This document shows, one piece after another, positions 10,925-22,159 of a DNA stretch of 64,000 nucleotides. Source of the DNA: Glandiceps talaboti (Eukaryota; Hemichordata; Enteropneusta; Spengelidae); contig NC_135552.1 in assembly GCF_964340395.1 (NCBI RefSeq), forward strand, positions 15,563,194 through 15,627,193, written 5' to 3'. The position numbers and the translations under genes are program-made. The first letter of the stretch is position 1; every line of letters begins with the position of its first letter. The notes beneath the pieces are model-generated. The model was not told the DNA's origin, did not search any database, and saw nothing but the letters and a program-made list of their open reading frames with translations.

Positions 10925-11310
10925 ATGTACCTTGTTGTACCACGCACAAGCCAAGTCATTGTCTTTGATCTGAACATATCAATTATACACCTGAATCATA
11001 CTCTGTCATGACAACCTGTGTCTACATCGCTGGTTCTGCAGTACTTGAAATATGAGCAAAACTGTTCCAAAATGCCACCATTTTCCTAATTTTTATCAAT
11101 TATGCTTGATAATAATATTTATCTTAAAATCCGTCTCTTACACCTCTTGAGGAGGTATAATTATAATGGAGTACCCAATATCTGTATTCATACAGCCTGA
11201 AAATACTCACGACCTAAGGGGTTTGTCACTACTCATCTAGCAACTTATAGTGACAAGGCCCCTTAGGTCATCCGTATTATCCCTGGCTGAAGGAAGAAAA
11301 ATTGTCGGTG
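10925..11310 (+). mobile_element. dispersed repeat family B, copy 2
   Basis: Same order as the 19.5-kb copy: a unique head ('cacaagccaagt', 'tcatgacaacctgtgt', 'aatttttatcaattatgc') and then the inverted core CACGACCTAAGGGG...CCCCTTAGGTCAT. Diverged from the other copies. Confidence 0.8.
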
Positions 11311-12075
11311 AATAATACATGTATCCCTAATTATCATTATATCGTAAATATATATGAACAGTTCTGCATGTGTACATTTAAGGCAATATTAACATAGCGA
11401 TCCTGCCTGTCTACAGCACTGGATCTGTATGACTACGCTAACTCTCAAGTCACTCATAGTCATACATGTTGTAGACAAGAGCTAGCAAAGTCGCAGTTCC
11501 AGCTCAGTGGACAGACAAGCTAACAAATCGCTAACAGCTTTCATCCTGACCCGTATCCCTTATACGGATACCCAATTTGCTAAATAATACTCTACTTTAT
11601 AAAAGCACGATACATGCCAAGAACTCTTAAAATTCAGTGCTAAATGTTCCATCAATGGTTTCAAACATGAGACCATGAAATCATTTACTATACATAGCTT
11701 ATTATACTATAGTTCACTTCCCAAGTATAAAATATACAGGACCATTATTAATATCTATCTAAAAATACCGGGTACATGTATAAGTATCACAGTTCAATGG
11801 GTCACCTAGAACTTTCACTTCCCTCCAAGACTACTCAAGGAAACGCTATCCATGTCATTACCAACATATGTGGATGTGGTAGCCAGTAGCTAACTGGAAA
11901 ACAGCTTATTTTTTTTAATGCAATGGCTTGATGCTGTTTCCTAGACCTGCACCTAAAGTACTAGTACATGTAGGTATGCAACTTCTTTGACTTAGCTAAT
12001 CAACAAATGTATAGCAAACAAATCAGGCTGTATCGGTATGAGGTTAAGATTCTAACATATTAGTTTTCAGTTTTT
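11311..12075. other. non-coding stretch
   Basis: No repeat family, no convincing exon. Contains ordinary AT-rich sequence and a few ACATGTA motifs. Confidence 0.45.
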
Positions 12076-12079
12076 CTGA

Positions 12080-12455
12080 AGCTGAAACAAGCTGCAACTG
12101 AAACTTTTTTTTTTTCTTTTTTTTTCTTTTTTTAGAAACTTTTGTGAGATACAATTGACTTACTGAAAATACCGTACACCCTGAATAGTATTGAATCATC
12201 TGTGGGTAAATGTATTTGTGCAGCTGTACCGGTACACATACATATAATATGGTACCATTAATCCAATCGAATTGATTTTTAGGTCCACACCCTAAAATCA
12301 GCACCCAAATGCAATCTCAATGTCAATCTGTGACCGTACTACTACTGGACACAATCAACCTCTAATCAACATGTTACATCCAATTATTAGCATTTCAACA
12401 CTTTTTTAATGAGTATATTGTTGGTTGTCTGATAAAAAATAAAGTAATGCTCCAG
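12080..12455 (+). mobile_element. dispersed repeat family E, uninterrupted copy
   Basis: Collinear with 17090-17258 and 17629-17755. Shared blocks include 'atctgtgggtaaatgtattt', 'gtgcagctg', 'tgattttaggtcc', and 'gagtatattgttggttgtct' near the end. The copy at 17 kb is split by a SINE; this one is not. Confidence 0.6.
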
Positions 12456-12736
12456 TTATATGGTGAATGCCTCTATGTAAACACATACATGTATACATTT
12501 TAATACCTAACACAAACACGATGCATATAACTATCCACTATCAAATTTCATCACAAAAGGTCAAATTTTACTATCTGATAAAATGCAGAGGTCAGTAAAT
12601 CATTCATTCTATGTGATGATGAATTCTTGGATGGCAGTGAAATGATATCATGGTCGTCTTCTGTTCTAGGACCATTACAGATATCTCCAGCTCACCTCAC
12701 CCACCCAATTCTGAAATTATTTTTTAAAGATTTTTT

Positions 12737-12844
12737 GATATACCCCTGGACATTAAAACCTCTCCCAATGTTAACATTTTGATGATTTTCAAAAGACGCT
12801 TGAAAACCCACATATTTCAGAGAGCTTTTTCATCTCCTTTCTAA
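12737..12844 (+). pseudogene. 3' end of a non-LTR retrotransposon ORF2
   Basis: In frame this reads DIPLDIKTSP, then MIFKRRLKTHIFQRAF, then a TAA stop. The FKxRLKTHLFxxAF signature is the common C-terminal tail of CR1/Jockey-like reverse transcriptase polyproteins, found just after the last conserved RT/thumb region. Everything upstream is lost or unrecognisable (5' truncation is usual for LINEs). The 3' tail follows directly at 12845-12913. Dead copy; the family assignment within non-LTR elements is uncertain. Confidence 0.75.
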
Positions 12845-12913
12845 CTCTAAGCGCCACTGAACATTGTTTTCTTTGGATATTTGGCGCTATATAAATTTAT
12901 TAGATAGATAGAT
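12845..12913 (+). mobile_element. LINE 3' UTR and microsatellite tail
   Basis: Short 3' UTR ending GGCGCTATATAAATTTATT and then (AGAT)n. The GCGCTATATAA-plus-short-repeat ending is shared in style with the SINE at 17.3 kb and the tail at 36.5 kb, as expected when SINEs borrow LINE 3' ends. Confidence 0.7.
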
Positions 12914-13565
12914 ACCATAGAACTTTGATACGTACGTGTCAATTGTTTGAGCCATTGGTTTATATCACACTGTCTGTTGTTTTTTTTCAGGTATACCTTC
13001 TCACACTTGCACTTGTATGTATACATACACCATAGCTTGTGAAACAATACAGGGAGTACCGTCCTTTTTTGTCACAAACTACCACCCGCTAAAAAACCCA
13101 CCTTTTTACAAAAATACCTCAGGAAACATTCTAGACTAAAATAGAAGCACTCAAACACTGACACAAACAAGAAACAGAAAAACCAGCAAAACTGTCTAAC
13201 CCAGTCTATTTAGGGAAAATGAGTAAAGTTCTCTGTAAGACCTTTTGTCACAGCTTTTGGTGCCTTTCATCATGTCTTGACAATAAAATTGACACCATAT
13301 CATGTACATGTACGTTGGTTTTCATGCTTATAAATATAACAAAACACGTCAATTGGAACGTATATTGCTGAAACACTACATCTAAGGAGCACTGAGTGAT
13401 TTAACACAAAAGAACTGCTCTTTTGAAATTAACCCCTTATTTTTACTTTTAAACTATATGTAATGTAACTATGTACTTGTATCATGTGTGTGTGATAACA
13501 AATTTGTTGTCCCATGCTTTGTTTTTGCTGTTTTTAGTTGACAATGTTCTCTATTAAGAATTCAT

Positions 13566-13652
13566 CAATAAATGAATATGAATATGAATGTGAATGTAAA
13601 TGTGAATGCAAATGCGAATATGAATATGAATATGAATATGAATATGAATATT
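13566..13652. repeat. (GAATAT/GAATGT)n hexanucleotide array
   Basis: About 14 hexamers, the first half degenerate (GAATGT, AAATGT, GAATGC) and the second half perfect GAATAT. Confidence 0.9.
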
Positions 13653-13887
13653 TAGAGAATACAATGACATCCTAAATATTCATATTAATTCAGCACACAT
13701 AATGCTATCCATTTTTATAGCTCTCTGAGGGAAGACATTTCAGATTTAGTATGTGTAACAAACTGCTACCGCTTGTTAAAATTGCATTCTGATCCTTGAA
13801 TTCAATCAAATATTAATATTACATGTATATTTAATAATATAACAATTTGAAGTCAACTGATTACATATGTGTAGTTAGTCATACAGT

Positions 13888-13985
13888 ATGTTGCAGTTCC
13901 AGTGTTCTCCATGAGGGGTTTTGGGAAGGCTTTGTCTTAGATGTTGCAGTTCCAGTGTTCTCCATGAGGGGTTTTAGAAAGGGCT
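13888..13985. repeat. two-copy tandem duplication, 53 bp period
   Basis: The sequence 'ttgcagttccagtgttctcc' plus 'atgaggggtttt' occurs at 13891 and 13944, almost identical, so it is recent. Confidence 0.9.
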
Positions 13986-14120
13986 CAGTACTCTACAACC
14001 AATAAATATTTCATCTTACACTTGCAAACATCTTTATTATTAATCTCATGCAGTAATGGTTGTTACTTTATAAGTGGAAATTGAAACCACAGTTTTATTT
14101 TTACCGAAATTCTCGCTTAG

Positions 14121-14331
14121 TGGCTTGAGCGAACATGACACTGCATTGTCAAAGTTATGGATGCCCAGGCTTGAAAGTAGTAATTCAAGGTGTTCTAGCT
14201 GTGGGTATGATGCACTGTGGTGCTGGGAAGCAGTTGGAGGTCTGGTCCGTCAATGCTACAATCTACGCAGAGACACTGAGAATCCATACAACAAGAATGT
14301 TGTCGCTCTGGTAGTGTACATGTACATGTAG
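14121..14331 (+). pseudogene. HIRAN-like domain fragment (exon or relic)
   Basis: The plus-strand frame reads CGYDALWCWEAVGG and then NLRRDTENPYNKNVVALV before degenerating to VYMYM and a stop. The pattern W-x3-VG, then RR-x3-NP[YF]-x-[KR]N-xVA-[VL]V, is that of HIRAN-type domains and of large invertebrate families with 'REPxNPYDRNAVAV' motifs. The usual second half (an xVGHLP-type segment) is missing. CTG|GTAGTG after VVAL could be a donor, and TTCTCGCTTAG at 14110-14120 an acceptor. Either one exon of a plus-strand gene or a fragment. The opposite strand is also open, so chance is not excluded. Confidence 0.3.
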
Positions 14332-14339
14332 TTCCTGAC

Positions 14340-16010
14340 AGGGACTATATTACGTACTACAATGTACGTCATCACTATCCCAGTCTAGTCAATCGCATCG
14401 ATTTCTGTGCTCCCTCCTACAAACTACAAGTCATGAACACCATGTGACCCCCACCCCCACCCCCACCTCCCCCATTTTTTATTGACCCTACTTTTTTGTG
14501 TCTATTTTATATTCCTGCTATGGTTCCGATGACATTTTATTTGGGTCATCCATAGCCTGACTAATCTGTTGATGTAGCTACTGTCAATTCTGTAAGGTAA
14601 CCAAGTATATACTAGCTTCATAAACAGTTGATGTTAATAACCCCTCAGCTTCACTACTGAACAGATATCAAGTTTACTAACAATACAGAATTACATTTGT
14701 ACTGGAATATACCATACTTCACAGCCGATATGTGGAGTCTAGAATAGTTTATATTCCAGTCTTTGTACTACCAGGGAAATGATATGATACATGAAACACA
14801 ATGCTTACAAGCTACATATAGGTCTAAAATACCCCAAACATTGCTTTTACTGTATCATTTCCATATGGAGAATGGAAAAAAACTTATGCACACTATTAAA
14901 GTGAATGCAAGAAACTGGGACTGTAACCCTGGCCTTTAAGACTGTTGACAAGTTACTTTCACATCTGTTAGAACTAACCTTTCATTCATACTTGCACCAA
15001 CAAGGAAGAGAGTGGCTAGCAAAACACTGCTACTAGTCACGTACTTAGACTACCTCATGTGAAATTCTGATCAGATAAGTTTTCACACCCGTCTACGGAA
15101 TTTATGGCATGCAACCCCTCCCTAATACATCAACAGTGCATGTATATTATGAGAAATATCAGGTTTATTCCTTTATAGAAATGCATGTTCTGTTTTCATC
15201 AATGTACACACTTCGATGTAAAGCCGACAACCTGGTGTCTCATTTTATGCTAATTAGCAATTAATTATGATGATATGAAAGTGGTATGCCACATTCACAG
15301 GGTACTTAGTATATTTAGCAGGACAAGTACAGCATTGTTTATAACAGGGATAACTAAAAATGGCCCATAGTGTCCAAAATGAAATGTGGGCAGAAGAGCT
15401 GAATACAAAGGCACTTGTGTACTTAAAGCGTTCAAATTGTACACATATGTCCAAGTGAGAGTTATCTATCAAACAATATTGTTGTGTGAAAAAACCAAAA
15501 ATAGCACATATTGACATACAGATACAGCAAATGGTTCATCCATCACCCTTCATGCTCTGCTAAGGTTGATTGAAAGGTTTCCTTTCACCTTGCCTCTACA
15601 CTTTCCATTTACTTTCGTCAATTCTTTGATTTACCGCTAAAATATGTGCCTGTTTTTGTGTCCACAGTTCATCAGATTGCCATCAATCGTCTACTAAAAG
15701 CACATACATCACCTATTACGATGTTTACATCAAACTATGAGAGTGTCATGGTACAAAGCCCAACATTCAACACTTCCAGTACCAGTATATGTAGCATTTC
15801 TATCCCTGACTTTCACAGGTTATAATGCCAAGTTTTAATTTTTTTTTTTTTTGATCAATTTTTGGTCACTTTTAAATTTTATCTCAGACTATAACTTAAG
15901 GTGTGGGAAGCAAAATTACATTGAAAGGATTTGTAAGTTACAGGTAAGAAAACAGACCTTTCTCGATTGAATAAAATTTGAATTTCAATCTGACAACTGA
16001 AAATCAAAGT
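14340..16010. other. non-coding stretch
   Basis: Unique AT-rich sequence with a C-rich patch at 14451-14473. An 87-codon minus frame at 15254-15517 has no usable splice sites and is not called. Confidence 0.45.
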
Positions 16011-16019
16011 TCTTCAACT

Positions 16020-16240
16020 CTTTCCAAACTTTGCCATAATATATTTATGAAAGCTTGTCCTTTTTGAAATACTAGTAATATAAGAATTTTTAAGTTCACT
16101 GTCTTGCTTTACAAGGAAACCTAATCTTTTATTTTTTTTACCTACAGTAGTAGTGTTAGCATGTAGTATTCGGGTGCCATATTGGATTGTAAAACGACTA
16201 CATTTTGAAATCACTTCCACCTTTATTTCATATATTTTGT
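16020..16240 (+). mobile_element. dispersed repeat family F, copy 1
   Basis: Shares 'gccatattggattgtaaaa', a downstream 'ttttgaaatca' and an upstream T-rich segment ('cttttattt') with 34640-34790 ('gctatattggattctaaaa'). Ends not defined. Confidence 0.4.
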
Positions 16241-17089
16241 AACGTAACTCCTGATCTTTTCGCTTTTATAAGTAAGAAGACTACATTATTTCAAAGAGAA
16301 CAGGATATATTGTACTCAAATTTTCAGGTTTCCTGCTCAGAATTCTCAAACAAAATTATAATACCTGTATGATTTTTTTGGTACTGAGATGCTAAAATGT
16401 ATTTTCACAAACCTACAGGTACAAGAACCACGTACACGTGAGGAAAAGGGCCAGAAGGTCATCTATAGCATCACAACTAGTAGATTTTGTCATTAAAGGG
16501 GCACCAGTCTGTAACTTTATGGCTTTGGTCGTTACTTTGGTTTCATATTGAATATATATTATGTCATTTCATCGACTAAAACATGCTGAATCATGTGTAG
16601 CAATGGAGCTGGTTTTCAGATTTACCATAAAAATGACACAATAGCCATGTCCCTACCACAAATGTTGAATCAATTCGAAATCAAATCAGTTTTTCTGTTC
16701 CCACATACACGTTAAAACTGGTCTGGACTGATTTAAAGTTAAATTAGTTTGGAACCGACACAAAAACAAATTGATTCAAATTCATTGCTCAGCTTTCTTG
16801 CGGAGACAGAAACTGGTTTGGAACCGATTTCACTTATTCAATTCAGTTTGAGGTGGGGACAAGACTAATATTTTGGGTATACCAATAAAATCGAAAAAGC
16901 ATCAGTTTTAGTCATAATGTCTTTACCAAGTCTCCTCCCATGAACTTCACCACAATTAAGCATGTACTGTTGATGCATATTTTCACCTATGAAAATAATT
17001 TTATCATATCATCTTCAAACATTTTTACATTGAATTTGGCCCAAAATTAAGTTTCAGTTACCAACTGTGTGTCATTTAAAGGTGCACTG

Positions 17090-17261
17090 GCTGCACAGGA
17101 ACATTTTTTTGAAAATGTTTTGTTAGGTACGATAAATTGCTCATAATATCATACACCATGAACAATATTGCATCACCTGTGGGTAAACATATTTTTGCGG
17201 CTGAATACATGACAAAACAAATCTAACTGATTTTCAGGTGCCCTCAACAGCAATTAATGAT
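17090..17261 (+). mobile_element. family E, left half of a SINE-split copy
   Basis: Matches 12080-12310 ('cacctgtgggtaaacatatt', 'tgcggctg', 'tgattttcaggtgcc'). It breaks off where the ATT-repeat tail of the SINE begins. Confidence 0.65.
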
Positions 17262-17628
17262 TTCATAATAATAATGTTGGGTTCTCATATAGCGATTTCC
17301 CACGCTGTGCTCAAAGCGCTTTACAATTATCACCCTGGCTCGGATCAGAATGGCACAACGGCCCTTTAGTCTTCCTCAACTCCCTGGGGAGCATACAATC
17401 CATTGCAGCAATTTCAGCACATAGGATTAAAGCCTTCACATTGCAACCTACATCCTACCAGGTCCCCAAATATACAGCTGGGTTGACTGAGGCACAGTCG
17501 TGGTTCAAATCTTGCCCAAGGACTTTAGCCACTCAGAAACAAACAGCAAGCAGCGACAGGGCTCGAACCTGCAACCTGTAGATTCCAAGCCGGTCACGCT
17601 AACCATTCACCCATCACGACTCCACTTT
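17262..17628 (-). mobile_element. tRNA-derived SINE, full-length, minus strand
   Basis: Read on the minus strand: a tRNA-like head with an A-box-like segment (GTGAATGGTTAGCGTGACC) and a clear B box (GGTTCGAGCCC), then a roughly 200-bp body, then a tail with TAAAGCGCTTTGAGCAC and CGCTATATGAGAAC and an (ATT)n end (17262-17274 on plus). This is the standard tRNA-head/body/LINE-like-tail structure of SINE2-type elements. The body may belong to one of the conserved SINE central-domain families known from marine animals, but I cannot verify which. A 3' fragment of the same family lies at 56690-56825. Confidence 0.88.
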
Positions 17629-17755
17629 CAACCCGTTTCTGTACTACTTATGGATAATATCGACCACTGTCTAAAATGTACAATGTCTCATTTTAACATT
17701 TTTCAGTGAATATACATGTATTGTGGTTGTCTCATCAAAAAAATTACACTCCACG
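17629..17755 (+). mobile_element. family E, right half of the split copy
   Basis: Resumes the alignment with 12335-12450 ('ctgtactactta', 'gtgaatata...ttgtggttgtct', 'aaaaaaat'). Together with 17090-17261 it brackets the SINE insertion. Confidence 0.65.
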
Positions 17756-18060
17756 TAATATAACTAGTATAGTTTCAACATGGTAACAAATTCAAAGTTC
17801 AACTAATTAACAGATTCAATGGTTTTTATGAGCAATTTTTAGTGAACGTTTGGTTATTTGATTAAATATCCCAGTTGCAGCTGGTACAGGTTTAAAACAC
17901 ACCAAAATATGAAAATAAAAACCAGCTGCAAGCATTGTTATGACAGATAGTAGTTGGTCAATACTAGTTATAGGTGTACCTCACAATCAGTCAGGGTGCT
18001 AGTTTGGATCCTAACGTGGTCTCTAACTAAACCACGTCTAGTCAAAGTCCCTTAATCAGC

Positions 18061-18218
18061 ACAAAAAGTTGTTCATCCAATCAGTACACCCCAACTGTTA
18101 TAGTGACTGTATACATTTGTAAATAGCATCCTGAGCTGACAACAAGTTGTTCATCCAATCAGCGAACCCCAACTGTTACAGTGACTGTATATATTTGTAA
18201 GTAGCATCCTGAGCTGAC
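18061..18218. repeat. two-copy tandem duplication, 78 bp period
   Basis: The blocks 'agttgttcatccaatcag', 'ccccaactgtta' and 'agcatcctgagctgac' each occur twice in order, 78 bases apart. Confidence 0.9.
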
Positions 18219-18377
18219 AAATAATAAATATACCATATTTGGACATTACATAAATGCCCCAATAAACACTCACTTTATGAGGGACTGTGTTATTGGTTAG
18301 AATTTTGTGATTGATAAACAAAGACATGATGTTAATGACTGTGTAGGTGGCTGTGGATGAATTTTAAATTGCATCTC

Positions 18378-18446
18378 ATGCATCTCAGGACTTCTAGACT
18401 TTGACTATACATGCATCTCAGGACTTCTAGACTTTGACTATACATG
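18378..18446. repeat. two-copy tandem duplication, 33 bp period
   Basis: 'gcatctcaggacttctag' and 'actttgactatacat' are repeated perfectly, so this is recent. Confidence 0.9.
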
Positions 18447-18490
18447 TACTGTCAGTGGCGGTGTAAATGGTAAAGATACCGTATAGGAAC

Positions 18491-18683
18491 TAGACTGTAT
18501 CAGAGTGACAGCCACAGAAGAGAACAATAATTTCCCCGAGTGGTCTACAATTTCACAAATCGAACCCTCAACAGGTGATATGATTCAAGAAAGTGTCAAA
18601 TCACCACCTAAGAAAGTGGCGCTGACCCTGTCACCCTATCCCTTTGTGTCACTTCGAAAGCAATGGTATAAAATGAACACTTG
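18491..18683 (+). CDS. unassigned 63-codon open segment ending in TGA
   Basis: An open plus-strand frame without an ATG start reads ELDCIRVTATEENNNFPEW, then STGDMIQESVKSPPKKVALT, then VSLRKQWYKMNT and a stop. Composition (acidic and lysine-rich blocks, low Cys) is more protein-like than most frames here, and the minus strand of the same stretch is full of stops. It could be the terminal exon of a plus-strand gene: an AG precedes it at 18489-18490, but the pyrimidine tract is poor and no AATAAA follows closely. No family recognised. At this base composition an open run of this length arises by chance in a few percent of positions. Confidence 0.3.
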
Positions 18684-19039
18684 ATGCGGTACTTTCTACC
18701 AAATGCATTGTGTTGTACACGTGTCAATTTATACATTTGTTGCTGACTCACATTTCACTGAATGTATGTCAAATGATTATGCAGAGACAGCCACCACAAG
18801 TAGTCAAAGGAACACCAACTGTACACAATATTTATCACTCACAAATGAAAATAACAATTCGTGAAAATGGTTCCATTCTCTTAATTAGCCACAAAATACA
18901 TGTATACCTAAACATTACATGTATGATGTAGTCACTGGTATTGGCAACAGCTAAATATATTGTAGAAACTTTGTGAATGGCACAGTGATTGCAGCTATAT
19001 TGTTAACTATATTACACAATATTCCTCTTTCAAAAATCA

Positions 19040-19345
19040 GGGCTCAAAATTTATTTTTCTTCTTCTACTAAATCATAAATGGTAGCACCAGTGGGTTACC
19101 ACTTTCTGAAATAGCCTACCCAAGACTTGTGGTGAGCAGTATTTTCATTGTCCTGACCTGAAACCCCCATTGGAAGTATATTATACATTATTTCATGTCC
19201 TTCAATCTTCTGTTTTCTCAATTGTTACGAAATATGCAGTAGCCCAAACATGTTAACATCTGCAAATAACTATTAGGGTAGCCCATATGAGACAAGTATT
19301 GGGGCTGTTGACACCAACTACCATTAATTCAAGGCCATGCAAAGT
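19040..19345 (-). mobile_element. dispersed repeat family D, copy 2
   Basis: Same family and orientation as 3795-4105. Shares 'gggctcaaaat', 'gtagcccatatgagacaag' and a terminal segment with 'ctgttgacaccaactac'. Strongly diverged. Confidence 0.45.
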
Positions 19346-19479
19346 ATTCATGAATATGGTTAAATTTCATTAATTAGACAAAGTACCTTTAATTAACTCA
19401 CTGATGCCACATACACAGACTGAGCATTGTCGCACTGTGTCACACTACTTCTATTCTGTGTTACCTGTACAAGACTCAA

Positions 19480-19840
19480 TGTTCAATTTATTATACCATA
19501 CTCGAGCAAGGCCAAGTTATCGTCCTTGAAGAGAAATTATACTCTGGTCATTCTACGTCACGACAACCCATGTGTATATCACTGGTTTTTGCTGTGTCCG
19601 GAATCTGGGTCAAAACATTCCAAAGGCGCCATTATTTTCCCCCAATTTTCATAAATTATGCGTAAATGGGTAAATGATATTATTCCCCAATATTTTACTT
19701 CATTTAGCCAAAAATACTCGTGACCTACGGGTTTGTCATTCCCCGTCTCGCGACTCTTAGTGACAAGGGCCCCCTTAGGTCATTCGTATCTTCCCCAGCT
19801 GAGCGCTGAAGAAAAACATTGAGGAGTATAATATCCAATG
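19480..19840 (+). mobile_element. dispersed repeat family B, copy 3 (best preserved)
   Basis: Head ('aaggccaagttatcgtcctt', 'cattctacgtcacgacaacc', 'caaaacattccaaaggcgcc', 'aaattatgcgtaaatg') followed by the inverted module: TATTCCCCAATATTTT...CTCGTGACC...GGTCATTCGTATC...AACATTGAGGAGTATAATA. The head is partly open on plus; the similar frame in the 7.3-kb copy reads NYTLV-like then HDN, but it is not a sustained ORF. Confidence 0.85.
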
Positions 19841-20285
19841 GTATGTATCACACTAGATCAAGCACCTCTACAAGAGAGTTCACACTTATATATGTAATTA
19901 CATTAGAGAAAAAAAGAATCACCTTCAGGTAATATTCTGACCAATACATGTAACTCTCATCTCAGATAAAGTGGTTGTGTTATTATGCTATGGAGTCGTG
20001 ACAGACCCTCAAATACATATTACCTTGTTTGTGAACATCCTTTTTTTTTTCACAGCCCAGACTCAATCAACAGAAAAGACATTCATCAAAAATGACACAA
20101 AGGGTAATTTTCAACAGTATAATTAACAATTAATAACGGTAGTCAAATATCACAATAATTACATATTCATGGATACTGGTATTGGAATTACTACCTGTAA
20201 TTTATAATATTACCAGACATAATATCATCACTCATACTTCAATATCTTTCCTGTGATGACAGCGACTGTATGTGGTATTAATACA

Positions 20286-20542
<257 letters not shown>

Positions 20543-20594
20543 GATGTGGTATTAGATTTATATCGATGTTTGTCAAATAATGTAACTTACATAT

Positions 20595-21135
20595 GTAGTT
20601 CTACCAAGTCCATCTTGTCTATTTAGATATTTGACATTTGTACAAACTTAAAATATCCAGTTCGATATTTGCATGAAACCTACCAACTGTCTTGTTCATT
20701 ACAGATACTTGTACAAACTTAAAATGTCTATTTAGATATTTTGTACAAAATCTACCACCTATCTAGTATCTGGTCTATCTAATAGCTATTCAGATACTTG
20801 TACAAACTTAAAATATCCATTTTGATATTGGTTCAAAATCTACCACCTGTCTTGTCTATTTAGATATTTGGACCAAATCTGCTAACTTATCTACATAGAT
20901 AGCTGCATACAGTCTACCATCTATCTTGTCTATTCAGATATTGGTACCATTTGTCTAGGAACAAGTTCATTAGAATTCTGGGGTGTCACCCCTCAAGTTA
21001 TCTCATATCATGTTTGTTTAGGGACAGGTTCATTAGGATTTAGGGGTATCACCCCCTGAAGTTATCTCATCTCAGGTGTGCGACAGGTTCATTGGAATTC
21101 AAGAGTGTCACCCCCTTTCAAGTTAGAGTTGAACT
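20595..21135. repeat. two adjacent degenerate minisatellites (~100 bp and ~66 bp units)
   Basis: 20595-20950 repeats 'acttgtacaaacttaaaat' three times together with 'ctatttagatatt' and 'aaatctaccacct'. 20945-21135 repeats 'caggttcattaggat' and 'tgtcaccccc' plus 'aagttatctcat' three times. Confidence 0.8.
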
Positions 21136-21310
21136 TATACCAGATTTGTTTAGAGAACTGTTTATTTACATGTTTACAATAACCCTGTTAGAAAACACAA
21201 ACGCTTTCAACACCTAGCTCAGGTATAAAGTTTGGTGTCCACCTACAGGACTCCAAACAAATGTGTATAAGAGGTTTTGGGCAACCATCCTTGTACATGT
21301 AAGCACTTAC

Positions 21311-21349
21311 CATCCTAAGTGTAAACACAGAACCATCCCATCCCACATG
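21311..21349 (-). CDS. candidate exon 6 of minus-strand model
   Basis: 39 nt, phase 0 at both ends, reading HVGWDGSVFTLRM. Strong acceptor (CTGTTCCTCGCTCAG) and strong donor (GTAAGTGC). It joins the phase-0 end of the exon at 21859 without adjustment. WDGSVFTL is beta-strand-like, but too short to assign. Confidence 0.35.
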
Positions 21350-21858
21350 CTGAGCGAGGAACAGTACTTTAGGTAGATACAGGTAAGGATCCTTACATAT
21401 TGACATGTGAACAAGTCTTATGACAAACCCAGTCATGTAACCACTTTAAAATCTCACTTTTTATACATTCACTCTCCTTGTCTGCCCACCTGCAGCCTAA
21501 TATCACAATTAGAGTTAGTTCCACTCAGTTGCGTTCCCGAGTCAATTACATGGTTATGCATTACTTAACATATGAGTGAAATCCTGAGCTCCCAAAGGGT
21601 TTACACCAAGAAAACTAATTTTTGTTTGCAAGTTTTGAACCTTCAGTGGAAACATTGCAAAGAACCATCTTTTTCACTCGTAAGTCAAAGTACAAAAATG
21701 GAGGTTCACTGTTTATGAATTTTTATTTCCTCAATTTCAATTATTGGCAACGATATCTGTTTCTGATTCAGTATACAAGAAAACAGTAACCAGATCATAT
21801 TAATACTACGGAACTTCCGAAGAGTACCTGTTATATATATGTGTGTATGTGTTACTAC

Positions 21859-21980
21859 CGGAAATTGGTCAAGTTGTTGTATCATGTCCAGTGGAACAGG
21901 TACAGATGACCACTCCAAATTTAACATTTGAATAAATTCTACCAACAATACATCATTATCATCCTCATCCCAGATCTCTC
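21859..21980 (-). CDS. candidate exon 5 of minus-strand model, 40 codons
   Basis: Reads EIWDEDDNDVLLVEFIQM, then NLEWSSVPVP, then LDMIQQLDQFP, and ends in phase 0 at a GTAGTA donor. The composition (acidic patch, amphipathic segment, no Cys) is the most protein-like of the whole model. The acceptor (GTGAAAG) lacks a pyrimidine tract, which is its weak point. No family recognised. Confidence 0.38.
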
Positions 21981-22159
21981 CTTTCACTTATTCATTTTAT
22001 GGCACACGTTTCTTTCAAATACATACGAACAATACTTTCTAAAAATTTGGATCTACAAATATACATTCATGCAATGACAACAGGATGATGTATAGACCTT
22101 TCACTTCACTACACTTATAAAAGTTCACTCTACCTTTACACGCAGAAATTGAACAAAAG

